NCBI GenBank assembly: GCA_026387555.1 | Contig: JAPLLM010000118.1 | Location: forward strand, 12,244-17,625 | Origin: Candidatus Omnitrophota bacterium | Lineage (GTDB): Bacteria; Omnitrophota; Gorgyraeia; Gygaellales; Profunditerraquicolaceae | DNA length: 5,382 nucleotides | Reading direction: 5' to 3' | Shown here: positions 1-5,304 of the stretch, piece by piece | How positions within the stretch are numbered: the first letter of the stretch is position 1 | Layout of the letters: every line of letters starts with the position of its first letter | Notes under the pieces: generated by a model | Database searches by the model: none | Seen by the model: only the letters and a program-made list of their open reading frames with translations | Told to the model about the DNA's origin: nothing | Translations under genes and position numbers: made by a program

Positions 1-972
1 GGTCTTTCAGTAATCGGGCTCTTTGACGTATTAAAGAAACTCCCCCGCTTTTTCGCGCTTAAAGACACTCTCCTTAAACTCGCGCAAGAGAGAAAACCGG
101 GTCTAATCATTTTAGTGGATTTCTCCGGCTTTAATCTGCGTTTTGCCAAAGCTATCAATAATAGTATCCCTATAGCCTACTATGTAAGCCCGCAGGTCTG
201 GGCTTCCCGTCAAGGAAGAATTAAAACCATTAAGAGATTCATTTCAAAGATGATCTGCCTCTTTAAATTTGAAGAGGAATTCTACAAACTGCATGGCGTT
301 GACGTAAGTTTTGCCGGTCATCCGCTTTTAGATATCGCTAAGCCGTCGATGACCAGGCTGGAACTTATGGCTAATCTCGGCCTAAGCGGCAAAAAAACCA
401 CCATCTCTCTTTTGCCGGGCTCGCGTAAAGGAGAAATTAAATATATACTCCCGGAGATGCTTAGGGCCTGCCGGATTATCCTGCAAAAAGTTAACGCGCA
501 GTTTATTATTGCCAAGTCTCCGCAGGTAGACTGGGAGATTTATAACCGGATAATTAAGAAATGCTGCATTGAGGTCAAGATCGTGGAAGGAAAAACTTAT
601 GATTGCTTGAATTGCGCGGATTTTTCTCTGGTGGCTTCAGGGACCGCCACATTGGAAGCAGCTTTGATAGGCAAGCCGTTCGTAGTGATTTATAAAATGA
701 ACCCTTTAAACTACATACTTTATCGGCCTCAGGTCAAGCTTCCTTATATAGGTATGGTCAATATCGTAGCCGGCAAAGAAATCGTCCCGGAATTCATTCA
801 GCTTAGGGCAACACCCAAGAATATTTCCCGCGAAGTCATCCGCCTGCTTAATAATTCCGCGGAATTAGAAGAAATGAAGCAGAATCTCTCCCGCATCAAA
901 TCCTCGCTCGGCGAACCCGGTGCCAGCCTCCGCGCCGCGCAGATCATCACCAACTTCCTCGATAAAAAATAA
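1..972 (+). CDS. lpxB: Lipid-A-disaccharide synthase LpxB (5' partial)
   Basis: LpxB is a GT19 glycosyltransferase. It joins UDP-2,3-diacylglucosamine to lipid X to form the lipid A disaccharide, acting at the inner face of the cytoplasmic membrane. The reading frame is open from the window edge, giving 323 residues; the family is usually about 380, so roughly the first 55-60 are missing. A GTG at 115 is an internal valine, not the start, because family-like sequence (GLFDVLKKLPRFF) precedes it. Motifs seen, numbered from the window edge: VDFSGFNLR near 39-47, YYVSPQVWASR near 60-70, GHPLLD near 106, LLPGSRKGEI near 137, SGTATLEAAL near 213, and the C-terminal LPYIGMVNIVAGKEIVPE stretch near 247-264. 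Together these are diagnostic for LpxB. The VDFSGFN segment keeps the first aspartate of the family's D-x-P-D/G-FN motif. The gene ends in TAA and converges on the minus-strand genes. Its promoter and neighbours lie outside the window. Confidence 0.95.
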   Translation, partial: GLSVIGLFDVLKKLPRFFALKDTLLKLAQERKPGLIILVDFSGFNLRFAKAINNSIPIAYYVSPQVWASRQGRIKTIKRFISKMICLFKFEEEFYKLHGVDVSFAGHPLLDIAKPSMTRLELMANLGLSGKKTTISLLPGSRKGEIKYILPEMLRACRIILQKVNAQFIIAKSPQVDWEIYNRIIKKCCIEVKIVEGKTYDCLNCADFSLVASGTATLEAALIGKPFVVIYKMNPLNYILYRPQVKLPYIGMVNIVAGKEIVPEFIQLRATPKNISREVIRLLNNSAELEEMKQNLSRIKSSLGEPGASLRAAQIITNFLDKK

Positions 973-1049
973 TCTCTTAGCCTCAAGCCCGTCTTCTCGC
1001 TCGCCTTAAGGCGCGGGTCCTGTCGAGTCGCGTTCTCGCGGGTACGCTC

Positions 1050-1072
1050 GCTTTGGCCCAGCGAGCCAAAGC
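1050..1072. repeat. Hairpin 1: perfect 8-bp stem, 7-nt loop
   Basis: GCTTTGGC (1050-1057) pairs perfectly with GCCAAAGC (1065-1072) around the loop CCAGCGA. A competing 6-bp pairing exists between GCTCGC (1046-1051) and GCGAGC (1061-1066), so two folds exclude each other. The plus-strand loop shares CCAGCG with the minus-strand loop of the hairpin at 1343-1365. There is no T-run after either end, so a simple intrinsic terminator is unlikely. Confidence 0.55.
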
Positions 1073-1080
1073 TTCGCTCG

Positions 1081-1105
1081 GTCTGCGGCCCTCGCTCTCG
1101 CAGAC
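1081..1105. repeat. Hairpin 2: perfect 7-bp stem, 11-nt loop
   Basis: GTCTGCG (1081-1087) pairs with CGCAGAC (1099-1105) around an 11-nt loop, and one G-T pair could extend the stem inward. It starts 8 nt after hairpin 1. No T-tract follows it. Confidence 0.5.
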
Positions 1106-1114
1106 GCTGGATTA

Positions 1115-1133
1115 GCGGGCGAACCTTGCCCGC
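1115..1133. repeat. Hairpin 3: perfect 6-bp GC stem, 7-nt loop
   Basis: GCGGGC (1115-1120) pairs with GCCCGC (1128-1133) around the loop GAACCTT. The 7-nt loop recalls an anticodon arm, but the loop lacks the conserved T at its second position on either strand and there are no acceptor or T-arm partners, so it is not a tRNA. It lies immediately before the CGGGTCCTCG tandem repeat. Confidence 0.45.
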
Positions 1134-1218
1134 TCGGGTCCTCGCGGGTCCTCGGACGCCCCGCTCGAATCGCGCCTCGCCACCCGCGCAAACATGATTT
1201 GTTTTAGCGGCTGACGGG

Positions 1219-1231
1219 GCTTGAGTCAAGC
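1219..1231. repeat. 13-nt palindrome GCTTGA-G-TCAAGC
   Basis: Two perfect 6-nt half-sites flank a single central G. The one-base centre is too small for an RNA hairpin loop with every pair formed, so if it is functional a protein-binding site is more likely. It lies 7 nt before the long hairpin at 1239-1333. There is no nearby start codon for it to control, and a chance match is possible. Confidence 0.3.
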
Positions 1232-1238
1232 AGCATCT

Positions 1239-1333
1239 GAAAAATGCGTTGCGGGCACGGTTCCCGCATCCGGCTCCTGATTATAAAAACGGCTTTATAC
1301 ACGGCCCAGATGCGGGAGAGCAACGCATTTTTC
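1239..1333. terminator. Long interrupted hairpin, candidate bidirectional terminator
   Basis: A perfect 14-bp outer stem joins GAAAAATGCGTTGC (1239-1252) and GCAACGCATTTTTC (1320-1333). Inside it, after an asymmetric internal loop (9 nt left, 2 nt right), a perfect 9-bp stem joins TCCCGCATC (1262-1270) and GATGCGGGA (1309-1317). The apical part is 38 nt and AT-rich. Each strand ends its stem in T5, as bidirectional intrinsic terminators between convergent genes do, and the location fits. Against this, it is far larger than a usual terminator and the T5 is paired within the stem. Competing folds are visible: TGCGGG (1250-1255) with CCCGCA (1263-1268), and GCATCTG (1233-1239) with CAGATGC (1307-1313). 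A structured RNA, or a small element with terminal inverted repeats, remains open; I see no target-site duplication. Confidence 0.4.
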
Positions 1334-1342
1334 CGAAGCGAA

Positions 1343-1365
1343 GATTTTCCACGCTGGGGAAAATC
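1343..1365. repeat. Hairpin: perfect 8-bp stem, loop related to hairpin 1
   Basis: GATTTTCC (1343-1350) pairs with GGAAAATC (1358-1365) around a 7-nt loop that reads CCAGCGT on the minus strand. On that strand it is the first strong hairpin downstream of the small exported-protein gene, about 53 nt past its stop, so it could help end that transcript. The bases after it on that strand (TTCGCTTC) are only mildly T-rich, so terminator function is uncertain. Confidence 0.4.
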
Positions 1366-1417
1366 GAGCGGTGCTGCGAAACCAAGACCCGGCAGACGCG
1401 AACAGATAAGACTAAGA

Positions 1418-1831
1418 TTATTTAGAGTTCTTGATTATGCGGAAAGAATTATAGGCGGTATCGCCTTTAAGGCCGCTGTAGGAGACCTCTTTCAGGACCC
1501 AGGTGTAGACCTGGCCATCCTCGAAAGTATCGGCCTTGACCCGGAAATCCCTATCAGGAGTAAAAACCTGCTCTTTAAGAATGAGGTTGTCGCCATAAGC
1601 ATTATAACCTTTATAGATCTTAAAATCGCAGTAATCTATATCCATAAGCCCGATAACTATCCATTTGAAATCCAGGTAATCTTTCCCGGTAATATCCGCG
1701 GTCTCGGAGACCGGCGAAATCAGCTGGGGCGCAGGGATACTATCCATAAAACCCCTTTTAAAACCCATAGCATAAACAGCGGAGACGGCCAAACAGACTA
1801 TAAGCAATATTGAAACCAGCACCTTCTTCAT
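1418..1831 (-). CDS. Small exported protein, beta-rich, unknown function
   Basis: This is a 137-residue protein that I do not recognise as a named family. Residues 1-21 form a clear Sec signal peptide: KK at 2-3, a hydrophobic core at 4-18, and VYA before a likely cleavage after residue 21. The cysteine at 13 lies inside the core and does not fit a lipobox. The mature part of about 116 residues starts with a proline-rich linker (IPAPQLISPV). It then alternates short hydrophobic strands with conserved-looking aromatic positions (LDFKW, CDFKIYKG, GQVYTWVLKEV, SFRII), which suggests a single Ig- or fibronectin-type beta-sandwich; this is inference from pattern only. The start ATG overlaps the stop of the upstream M48 protease as ATGA, with a strong AAGGAGGAG ribosome site 5 nt before it, so translation is probably coupled. 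It is the last gene of the minus-strand cluster. It may act in the periplasm or at the surface, possibly alongside the protease, but nothing shows that directly. Confidence 0.75.
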   Translation of the reverse strand: MKKVLVSILLIVCLAVSAVYAMGFKRGFMDSIPAPQLISPVSETADITGKDYLDFKWIVIGLMDIDYCDFKIYKGYNAYGDNLILKEQVFTPDRDFRVKADTFEDGQVYTWVLKEVSYSGLKGDTAYNSFRIIKNSK

Positions 1832-2943
1832 ATCTTCTCCTCCTTTACCATATCAATACGCTCATCGATAGGCGGATGGTCGAAAAAATAAAACTTGATC
1901 AGCGGATGCGGTTTGCGATCCGCCAAATTCTGCTCTCCTAATTTATCCATAGTCGAGATAAATGCGGCTTTTAACCCGGTTATCTTAAGTGCTAACTTGT
2001 CCGCCTCCTTCTCCATGACCCTGCTGAAGAACGCCTCGACCGGCTGCGTGATTACTCCAAAGAGTACAAAATACAAAACCACCAATGGCAGGGCCGCGAT
2101 ATCGGATAACCCGGATAAGTTAAAAATCTTTAAAGCTGCAGTACTGCTTATAAAAATCAAATAGAACGCCGCGATTATCACCACGGAATTTACCAAGAGA
2201 AGTTTTATCAGGTGTTTTAATTTATAGTGGGCGAATTCATGGGCCAGTATTACTTCTATTTCATCATGGGTATATTTATTTTTCAAAGTATCCGCTAATA
2301 ATACCCGCCGCGTCTTGCCAACTCCGACAAATGCCGCATTTGCCTTCAAGGTCTTCTTACTGAAATCTATCTCAAAAACATCGAGTATTTTAACCTTCAT
2401 CTTGTCTGCCAACTTAAGAATACGTTCACGCAATACTTCGTCATCCAGCTTCTTATATTTAAAGAATAACGGAATTATCAGGATTGGCGTAAGTTTAGCC
2501 AGAACCAGACTAAAGATTATCCAGAATATCGAAATGACCAGCCACCAGATACCGGAAAATTTATCTAATATAAAATAAAATGCCCCGGCCAGGATTAAAC
2601 TGATCACATAAGAGATCAGCCCTCCTTTTAATTGATCAAAGAACCAATCATTTAATTTTTGGGTGGATAACGCGAATTTATGCTCAAGCTGATAGCTGCG
2701 GCAGTAATTCAGGGGAAAACTTAATATGTAGTAGAGAGCGGAAGCGGCGAGAATATAAAGCGGGACTGTTAAGAACCTACTGGTAGAGGCGCTGTTAATC
2801 CATACGGCTAATCTCGAAGACAAGCCAGAGCCTAAAAACGCGATAAGTAGGACGACCAGATAAATAATATCGATGATCGCCAGCGCGTATTTAAAATTAG
2901 AATAAACCTTGGATCTATTTTGCGCCTTTAGTGGGCTTGACAT
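1828..2943 (-). CDS. M48 family CAAX-protease-like membrane metallopeptidase (Ste24 type)
   Basis: This is a 371-residue integral membrane zinc protease. Hydrophobic segments lie near residues 19-41, 57-79, 106-128, 131-160, 248-267 and 281-298. The stretch at about 84-107, including EHKFALSTQKLNDW and DQLKG, matches the E-x-x-FGLSxQxxxxW signature of the M48 N-terminal domain. The zinc site is HEFAH at 235-239, with the third ligand probably Glu311 in EKEAD, as in the EFQAD motif of yeast Ste24. A conserved HPPIDERI ends the protein near 356-363. Eukaryotic relatives cleave prenylated CAAX proteins; bacterial members have no known prenyl substrate and probably act in membrane protein quality control. 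The frame stays open to an ATG at 3039, but that extra N-terminus would be read out of frame through most of the bL27 gene and has a hydrophilic composition unlike the family. The ATG at 2943 is preferred. It has no Shine-Dalgarno sequence and overlaps bL27 by 29 nt, suggesting translational coupling. Confidence 0.88.
   Translation of the reverse strand: MSSPLKAQNRSKVYSNFKYALAIIDIIYLVVLLIAFLGSGLSSRLAVWINSASTSRFLTVPLYILAASALYYILSFPLNYCRSYQLEHKFALSTQKLNDWFFDQLKGGLISYVISLILAGAFYFILDKFSGIWWLVISIFWIIFSLVLAKLTPILIIPLFFKYKKLDDEVLRERILKLADKMKVKILDVFEIDFSKKTLKANAAFVGVGKTRRVLLADTLKNKYTHDEIEVILAHEFAHYKLKHLIKLLLVNSVVIIAAFYLIFISSTAALKIFNLSGLSDIAALPLVVLYFVLFGVITQPVEAFFSRVMEKEADKLALKITGLKAAFISTMDKLGEQNLADRKPHPLIKFYFFDHPPIDERIDMVKEEKI
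1837..1845 (-). promoter_or_regulatory. Shine-Dalgarno AAGGAGGAG inside the protease gene
   Basis: A near-perfect ribosome site lies in the last codons of the M48 gene, 5 nt before the ATG of the exported protein. It fixes the start of that protein. It also explains how it can be translated at its own rate even though the two genes overlap by four bases. Confidence 0.8.
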
Positions 2944-3157
2944 TGATAAAGGTGCGTACTCGGCCGTGGCTGGTCTTCTTTTTGGTAAAATAGACCGTTC
3001 CGGGATGGAGGGCAAAGAGGGTCCCCTCTCCTTTGACATTGACTCCGGCCTTATAATTATTAAGAGCGCGGATTAGGATCTGCCCGGTCTTCACCGTCTG
3101 GCCTGTTGAAGCCTTGATGCCTTTATCTTTTTTGGGAGTAGAAAAACCACCGATCAT
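2915..3157 (-). CDS. rpmA: Divergent bL27-type ribosomal protein
   Basis: This 80-residue basic protein carries the bL27 core. TGQTVKTGQILIR (residues 18-30) is followed by AGVNV, GEGTLFAL, GTVYF and a closing RTFINV strand, the same order as the family's GG-x-V-x-x-G-x-I-x-x-R ... G-x-NV-x-x-G-x-x-x-TLFA ... G-x-V-x-F ... In the ribosome, bL27 binds 23S rRNA and its N-terminal tail reaches the peptidyl transferase centre. Here that tail is unusual: it begins MIGGFSTPKKDKGIK, without the AHKK residues and without an RNGRDS motif. The usual FH[PA]G is YKAG, and the RDH before TLFA is reduced to EG. It is not beside rplU or obgE, the usual neighbours. A strong AAGGAGG 6 nt upstream supports the start. 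It may be this lineage's only L27 or a paralogue of a standard one; the family assignment is firm, the role less so. Confidence 0.82.
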   Translation of the reverse strand: MIGGFSTPKKDKGIKASTGQTVKTGQILIRALNNYKAGVNVKGEGTLFALHPGTVYFTKKKTSHGRVRTFINVKPTKGAK

Positions 3158-3163
3158 TTTAAA

Positions 3164-3170
3164 CCTCCTT
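3164..3170 (-). promoter_or_regulatory. Shine-Dalgarno AAGGAGG of the bL27-like gene
   Basis: A perfect AAGGAGG stands 6 nt before the ATG at 3157. It fixes the start, so the short N-terminal tail of this bL27 is real and not a mis-called start. Confidence 0.85.
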
Positions 3171-3195
3171 AAATTGACTCGTTATGTAAGTAGCA

Positions 3196-3224
3196 ATATT
3201 ACCACATAATTCCTAATCAAGCAA
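3196..3224 (-). promoter_or_regulatory. Candidate sigma70-type promoter before the bL27-like gene
   Basis: On the minus strand TTGCTT (3219-3224) and TAATAT (3196-3201) are separated by 17 nt. They match the -35 and -10 consensus at 3 and 4 of 6 positions. The -35 lies in the last codons of the beta-CASP gene and the predicted transcript leader would be about 30 nt. This 55-nt gap is the only non-overlapping junction of any size in the cluster, so an internal promoter is plausible, but the match is weak and the region is AT-rich by nature. Confidence 0.3.
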
Positions 3225-4607
3225 GACTTCTTCGTCCTTGGCAGGCAGATATACATTCAGGCCCTTCTGGATGAGCGCTTCAAAAAGCGCTTGAGACTGG
3301 GAATAATCGCCATGGACTAAGAATATCTTCTTAAGCGGTAGGCACTCCTGCACAAAATCCAGAAGCTCATTCCTGTCCGCGTGCCCCGAAAAGGCATTGA
3401 TGATGACGACTTCCGCGTTAAGCTGATGCTCCACGCCGAATATGCGCACAAAGGGTGCTCGCTCGACGATGCGCCTGCCCAAGGTATCCTCCGCCATATA
3501 GCCTACGACTAAGACCATATTACGGGAGTCTTCGATATTATTCTTAAGGTGATGCAGAATCCTTCCGCTTTCGCACATCCCGCTTCCGGCGATTATAATC
3601 ATCGGACGATGGTCGTCGTTTAAGGCCTTAGACTCCCTCTGGTCGCGGATAAATTTTAAATTCAAGAATTCAAAAGGGCTATTCCCGCTCTTTATCGCCT
3701 GGCAGGTCTCTTTGTCCATATAATCCATATGGCACTGGAAGGCATCGGTGATGTCGGTTGCCAGCGGGCTATCCACATATACGGGCACGGAAGGGATCGC
3801 CTTTTCCTTCAGAAGCTGATTCAAGAAATAAACGACTTCTTGCGTGCGCTCCAGAGTAAAAGATGGAATCATGATTTTTCCATGGCGCGCTATGGTCCGG
3901 TTAATGGCATCCTGTAATTTAGTCTTAGCTTCTTCTATCGGGGCATGGAGCCTGCCGCCGTAAGTGCTTTCAATGATCAAATAATCGAGATTCTTAAGGC
4001 GCGCCGGGTCGTTTAACATCGGCAGCCCCTTTCTTCCCAAGTCCACGGCATAACCTAAACGGATATTCCTTTTGTCGACCCTTATATCCATTACCACCGC
4101 CGCCGAACCCAGAATATGCCCGGCGTCGAATAATTGAGCGCTGATATCGCTGGTCACGCTTAATTTTTGATGATAAGAGACCGGCGGGATCATTTTTACC
4201 GCTTTGCTCGCCTCTTTCATGGTATAGAGCGGTTTTCTCGGAAGAAGGCCCAGCCTGCGGTTGATCTTATTTACATACCTTACATCCTCTTCCTGGATCT
4301 TTCCGGAGTCTTCGAGCATAAGCCGGCATAGATCCTTAGTAGCACTCGTCGCGTAAATCTTGCAGCGCAGCCCTCTCTTGATCAAGGTAGGAAGATTCCC
4401 GCAGTGGTCGATATGGGCATGCGAAATGATCAGGGCGTCGACCGTGCGCGGGTTATATTGAAGAGTAGTATTTACCTGATAGGATGCGTCACGGTGGCCC
4501 TGAAACAGCCCGGCATCCAAAAGGACTTCTGACCTGTCGGTAGAGACCAAGTGGCTTGAACCAGTCACTGTCCTTACCCCTCCTAAAAACCTAATGCTTG
4601 CTGACAT
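3213..4607 (-). CDS. Beta-CASP metallo-beta-lactamase ribonuclease (YSH1/CPSF73-like)
   Basis: This is a 464-residue zinc-dependent RNase of the COG1236 type, related to Thermus TTHA0252 and to the eukaryotic and archaeal CPSF73 nucleases, acting in the cytoplasm on RNA. All catalytic motifs are present. These are HAHIDHCG at 63-70 (motif 2), DAGHILGSA at 161-169 (His164, motif 3) and AVDLGR at 187-192 (Asp189, motif 4; usually SGDLGR). The beta-CASP motifs are IIESTYGG at 211-218 (A, Glu213), GSGMCESGRILHHL at 341-354 (B) and FSGHAD at 406-411 (C, His409), with VHGD at 431-434. The length fits a stand-alone enzyme; there is no KH-domain N-terminus as in archaeal aCPSF1. It could be an endonuclease, a 5'-3' exonuclease or both, which motifs do not settle. 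AAGGAG 7 nt before the ATG supports the start. The gene overlaps the upstream VTT gene by 17 nt and is followed after 55 nt by the bL27-like gene. Confidence 0.93.
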   Translation of the reverse strand: MSASIRFLGGVRTVTGSSHLVSTDRSEVLLDAGLFQGHRDASYQVNTTLQYNPRTVDALIISHAHIDHCGNLPTLIKRGLRCKIYATSATKDLCRLMLEDSGKIQEEDVRYVNKINRRLGLLPRKPLYTMKEASKAVKMIPPVSYHQKLSVTSDISAQLFDAGHILGSAAVVMDIRVDKRNIRLGYAVDLGRKGLPMLNDPARLKNLDYLIIESTYGGRLHAPIEEAKTKLQDAINRTIARHGKIMIPSFTLERTQEVVYFLNQLLKEKAIPSVPVYVDSPLATDITDAFQCHMDYMDKETCQAIKSGNSPFEFLNLKFIRDQRESKALNDDHRPMIIIAGSGMCESGRILHHLKNNIEDSRNMVLVVGYMAEDTLGRRIVERAPFVRIFGVEHQLNAEVVIINAFSGHADRNELLDFVQECLPLKKIFLVHGDYSQSQALFEALIQKGLNVYLPAKDEEVLLD

Positions 4608-5295
4608 AAGGTTTCTCCTTGGACTTCATTTTTATTATTACCAAAACAACCAGAAAAAAATAGACCAAACCCACCAGCAACATGATTTTATTGCGCAGGA
4701 AATATTCTACCAGCAAATCCGGATTAGTCAGGATATTTTTACCGACACCACGCAGGACATACTGTATCCAAAACATCTTCACCGGAGTCCCTAATATCAC
4801 CGCTAGAAGATACCTTCTGAAATCGATCTTGGTCAGGCCCGCGGCCAAGTCCATAAACCGGTAAGGGATAAGGGGCGCTGCGCGAAAAATAAAAAGCCAT
4901 ACAAAATTTACGCGCCCGATTTTTTCGTCCAGATACCTGTATCTCTCGGGAGTCTTCTTCTCAACAAAGGCCCGGCCCAGGCCGCGGGCTAAATAAAAAA
5001 GTATACAGGCGTTGATTATTTCGGAGATCGTAATAAGCAGAGTACTCAAGGCCACTCCGAATATGACCGCGCCGGCAGGCCAAAATACGTCCTTGGAGAA
5101 GAAGACAAAAAATGTTACTCCGACATAAAGCGCTATATAGATTATGCTTGCGTAAAAAACAGGAAGTGATTTTAGAAAACTTTCGATTGCGGCAGTATAT
5201 TTGGCAAAATCGATGAATCTTACGAGGCTCCAGAGCAGGAGTATCACAGCCACAAAGGCCAGGAACTTTATTTTATAATTTATTCTTTCGGGCAT
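4591..5295 (-). CDS. TVP38/TMEM64-type VTT-domain membrane protein
   Basis: This is a 234-residue inner-membrane protein with hydrophobic segments near 9-28, 47-67, 72-104, 131-150, 160-185 and 202-222. The stretch 137-171 (FRAAPLIPYRFMDLAAGLTKIDFRR ... GTP) matches the F-x-R-x-x-P-x-x-P ... G-x-x-x-x-x-F-x-x-Y ... G-x-x-P signature of the VTT (DedA-superfamily) domain, which forms re-entrant loops in the membrane. Some relatives move or scramble phospholipids and others bear on membrane potential or drug tolerance; which applies here cannot be read from the sequence. The C-terminus is short, basic and probably cytoplasmic. The ATG at 5295 has no visible Shine-Dalgarno sequence, but an in-frame stop three codons upstream (5305-5307) rules out a longer form and ATG is the first usable codon. 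It begins 9 nt after the previous gene and overlaps the RNase gene by 17 nt, so it probably belongs to one transcript with both. Confidence 0.85.
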   Translation of the reverse strand: MPERINYKIKFLAFVAVILLLWSLVRFIDFAKYTAAIESFLKSLPVFYASIIYIALYVGVTFFVFFSKDVFWPAGAVIFGVALSTLLITISEIINACILFYLARGLGRAFVEKKTPERYRYLDEKIGRVNFVWLFIFRAAPLIPYRFMDLAAGLTKIDFRRYLLAVILGTPVKMFWIQYVLRGVGKNILTNPDLLVEYFLRNKIMLLVGLVYFFLVVLVIIKMKSKEKPYVSKH

Positions 5296-5304
5296 TAATT
5301 TAGG

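Larger units (their letters stand above)
981..1190. repeat. GC-rich block with CGCTCG repeats and inverted repeats
   Basis: A hand count gives about 147 G+C in 210 positions (70%), well above the flanking genes. The hexamer CGCTCG occurs five times, at 998, 1045, 1075, 1131 and 1162. The decamer CGGGTCCTCG is repeated head to tail at 1135-1144 and 1145-1154, with a related CGGGTCCT at 1014-1021. A 12-nt perfect palindrome (CGCCTTAAGGCG) lies at 1002-1013. Three perfect hairpins follow in order, at 1050-1072, 1081-1105 and 1115-1133. The block starts just after the lpxB stop. It may be a dispersed genomic repeat, a structured RNA or a degenerate insertion; the sequence alone does not decide. 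Confidence 0.6.
973..1417. other. Convergent intergenic spacer, hairpin-rich, no convincing gene
   Basis: This 445-nt gap separates the 3' end of lpxB from the 3' end of the minus-strand cluster. Open frames cross it on both strands, but their translations are arginine/glycine-rich or run on as the antisense of neighbouring genes, and no family is recognisable. The sequence is instead dominated by inverted repeats. The left half (about 981-1190) is a GC-rich block. The right half holds a long interrupted hairpin (1239-1333) and an 8-bp hairpin (1343-1365). At least one transcription terminator is expected here, since two transcription units converge. An uncharacterised structured RNA or a small non-autonomous repeat element is also possible. 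I see no RNase P RNA, tmRNA or tRNA signature. Confidence 0.7.

Noticed and set aside
187..972. Damaged lpxB
   Set aside because: Small departures such as SPQVWASR instead of SPQVWAWR looked suspicious, but the frame is intact and all main motifs are in order; the missing N-terminus is only the window edge.
1115..1133. tRNA-like anticodon arm
   Set aside because: Several hairpins here have 7-nt loops, but none has the conserved T at loop position 2 with an acceptor stem, D-arm and T-arm around it on either strand.
1006..1191. Minus-strand open frame of 61 codons within the GC-rich block
   Set aside because: Low-complexity, arginine- and proline-rich translation produced by high GC; it runs through the hairpins and has no family resemblance.
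798..1229. Minus-strand open frame of 143 codons across the end of lpxB and the GC-rich spacer
   Set aside because: It is antisense to conserved lpxB for about 175 nt. Its spacer part is arginine/glycine-rich as expected of random GC-rich sequence, and no motif or ribosome site supports it.
1239..1333. Integron attC site
   Set aside because: The arms contain GTTGC/GCAAC but not the GTTRRRY and RYYYAAC core sites in the right places, and no integrase or cassette array is present.
973..1417. CRISPR array
   Set aside because: The direct repeats are short (6-10 nt) and irregularly spaced, with no repeat-spacer periodicity and no cas genes.
1244..1813. Plus-strand open frame of 189 codons
   Set aside because: About two thirds of it is antisense to the exported protein gene, which has a signal peptide and strong ribosome site. 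The remainder starts inside the long hairpin.
1895..2578. Plus-strand open frames opposite the M48 protease
   Set aside because: They are antisense to a gene with a full zinc-protease motif set and have no recognisable content of their own.
3729..3917. Plus-strand 62-codon frame opposite the beta-CASP gene
   Set aside because: Antisense to a strongly conserved enzyme; no start signal or family match.
4594..4864. Plus-strand frames opposite the VTT gene
   Set aside because: Antisense to a convincing membrane protein; compositions are typical of shadows.
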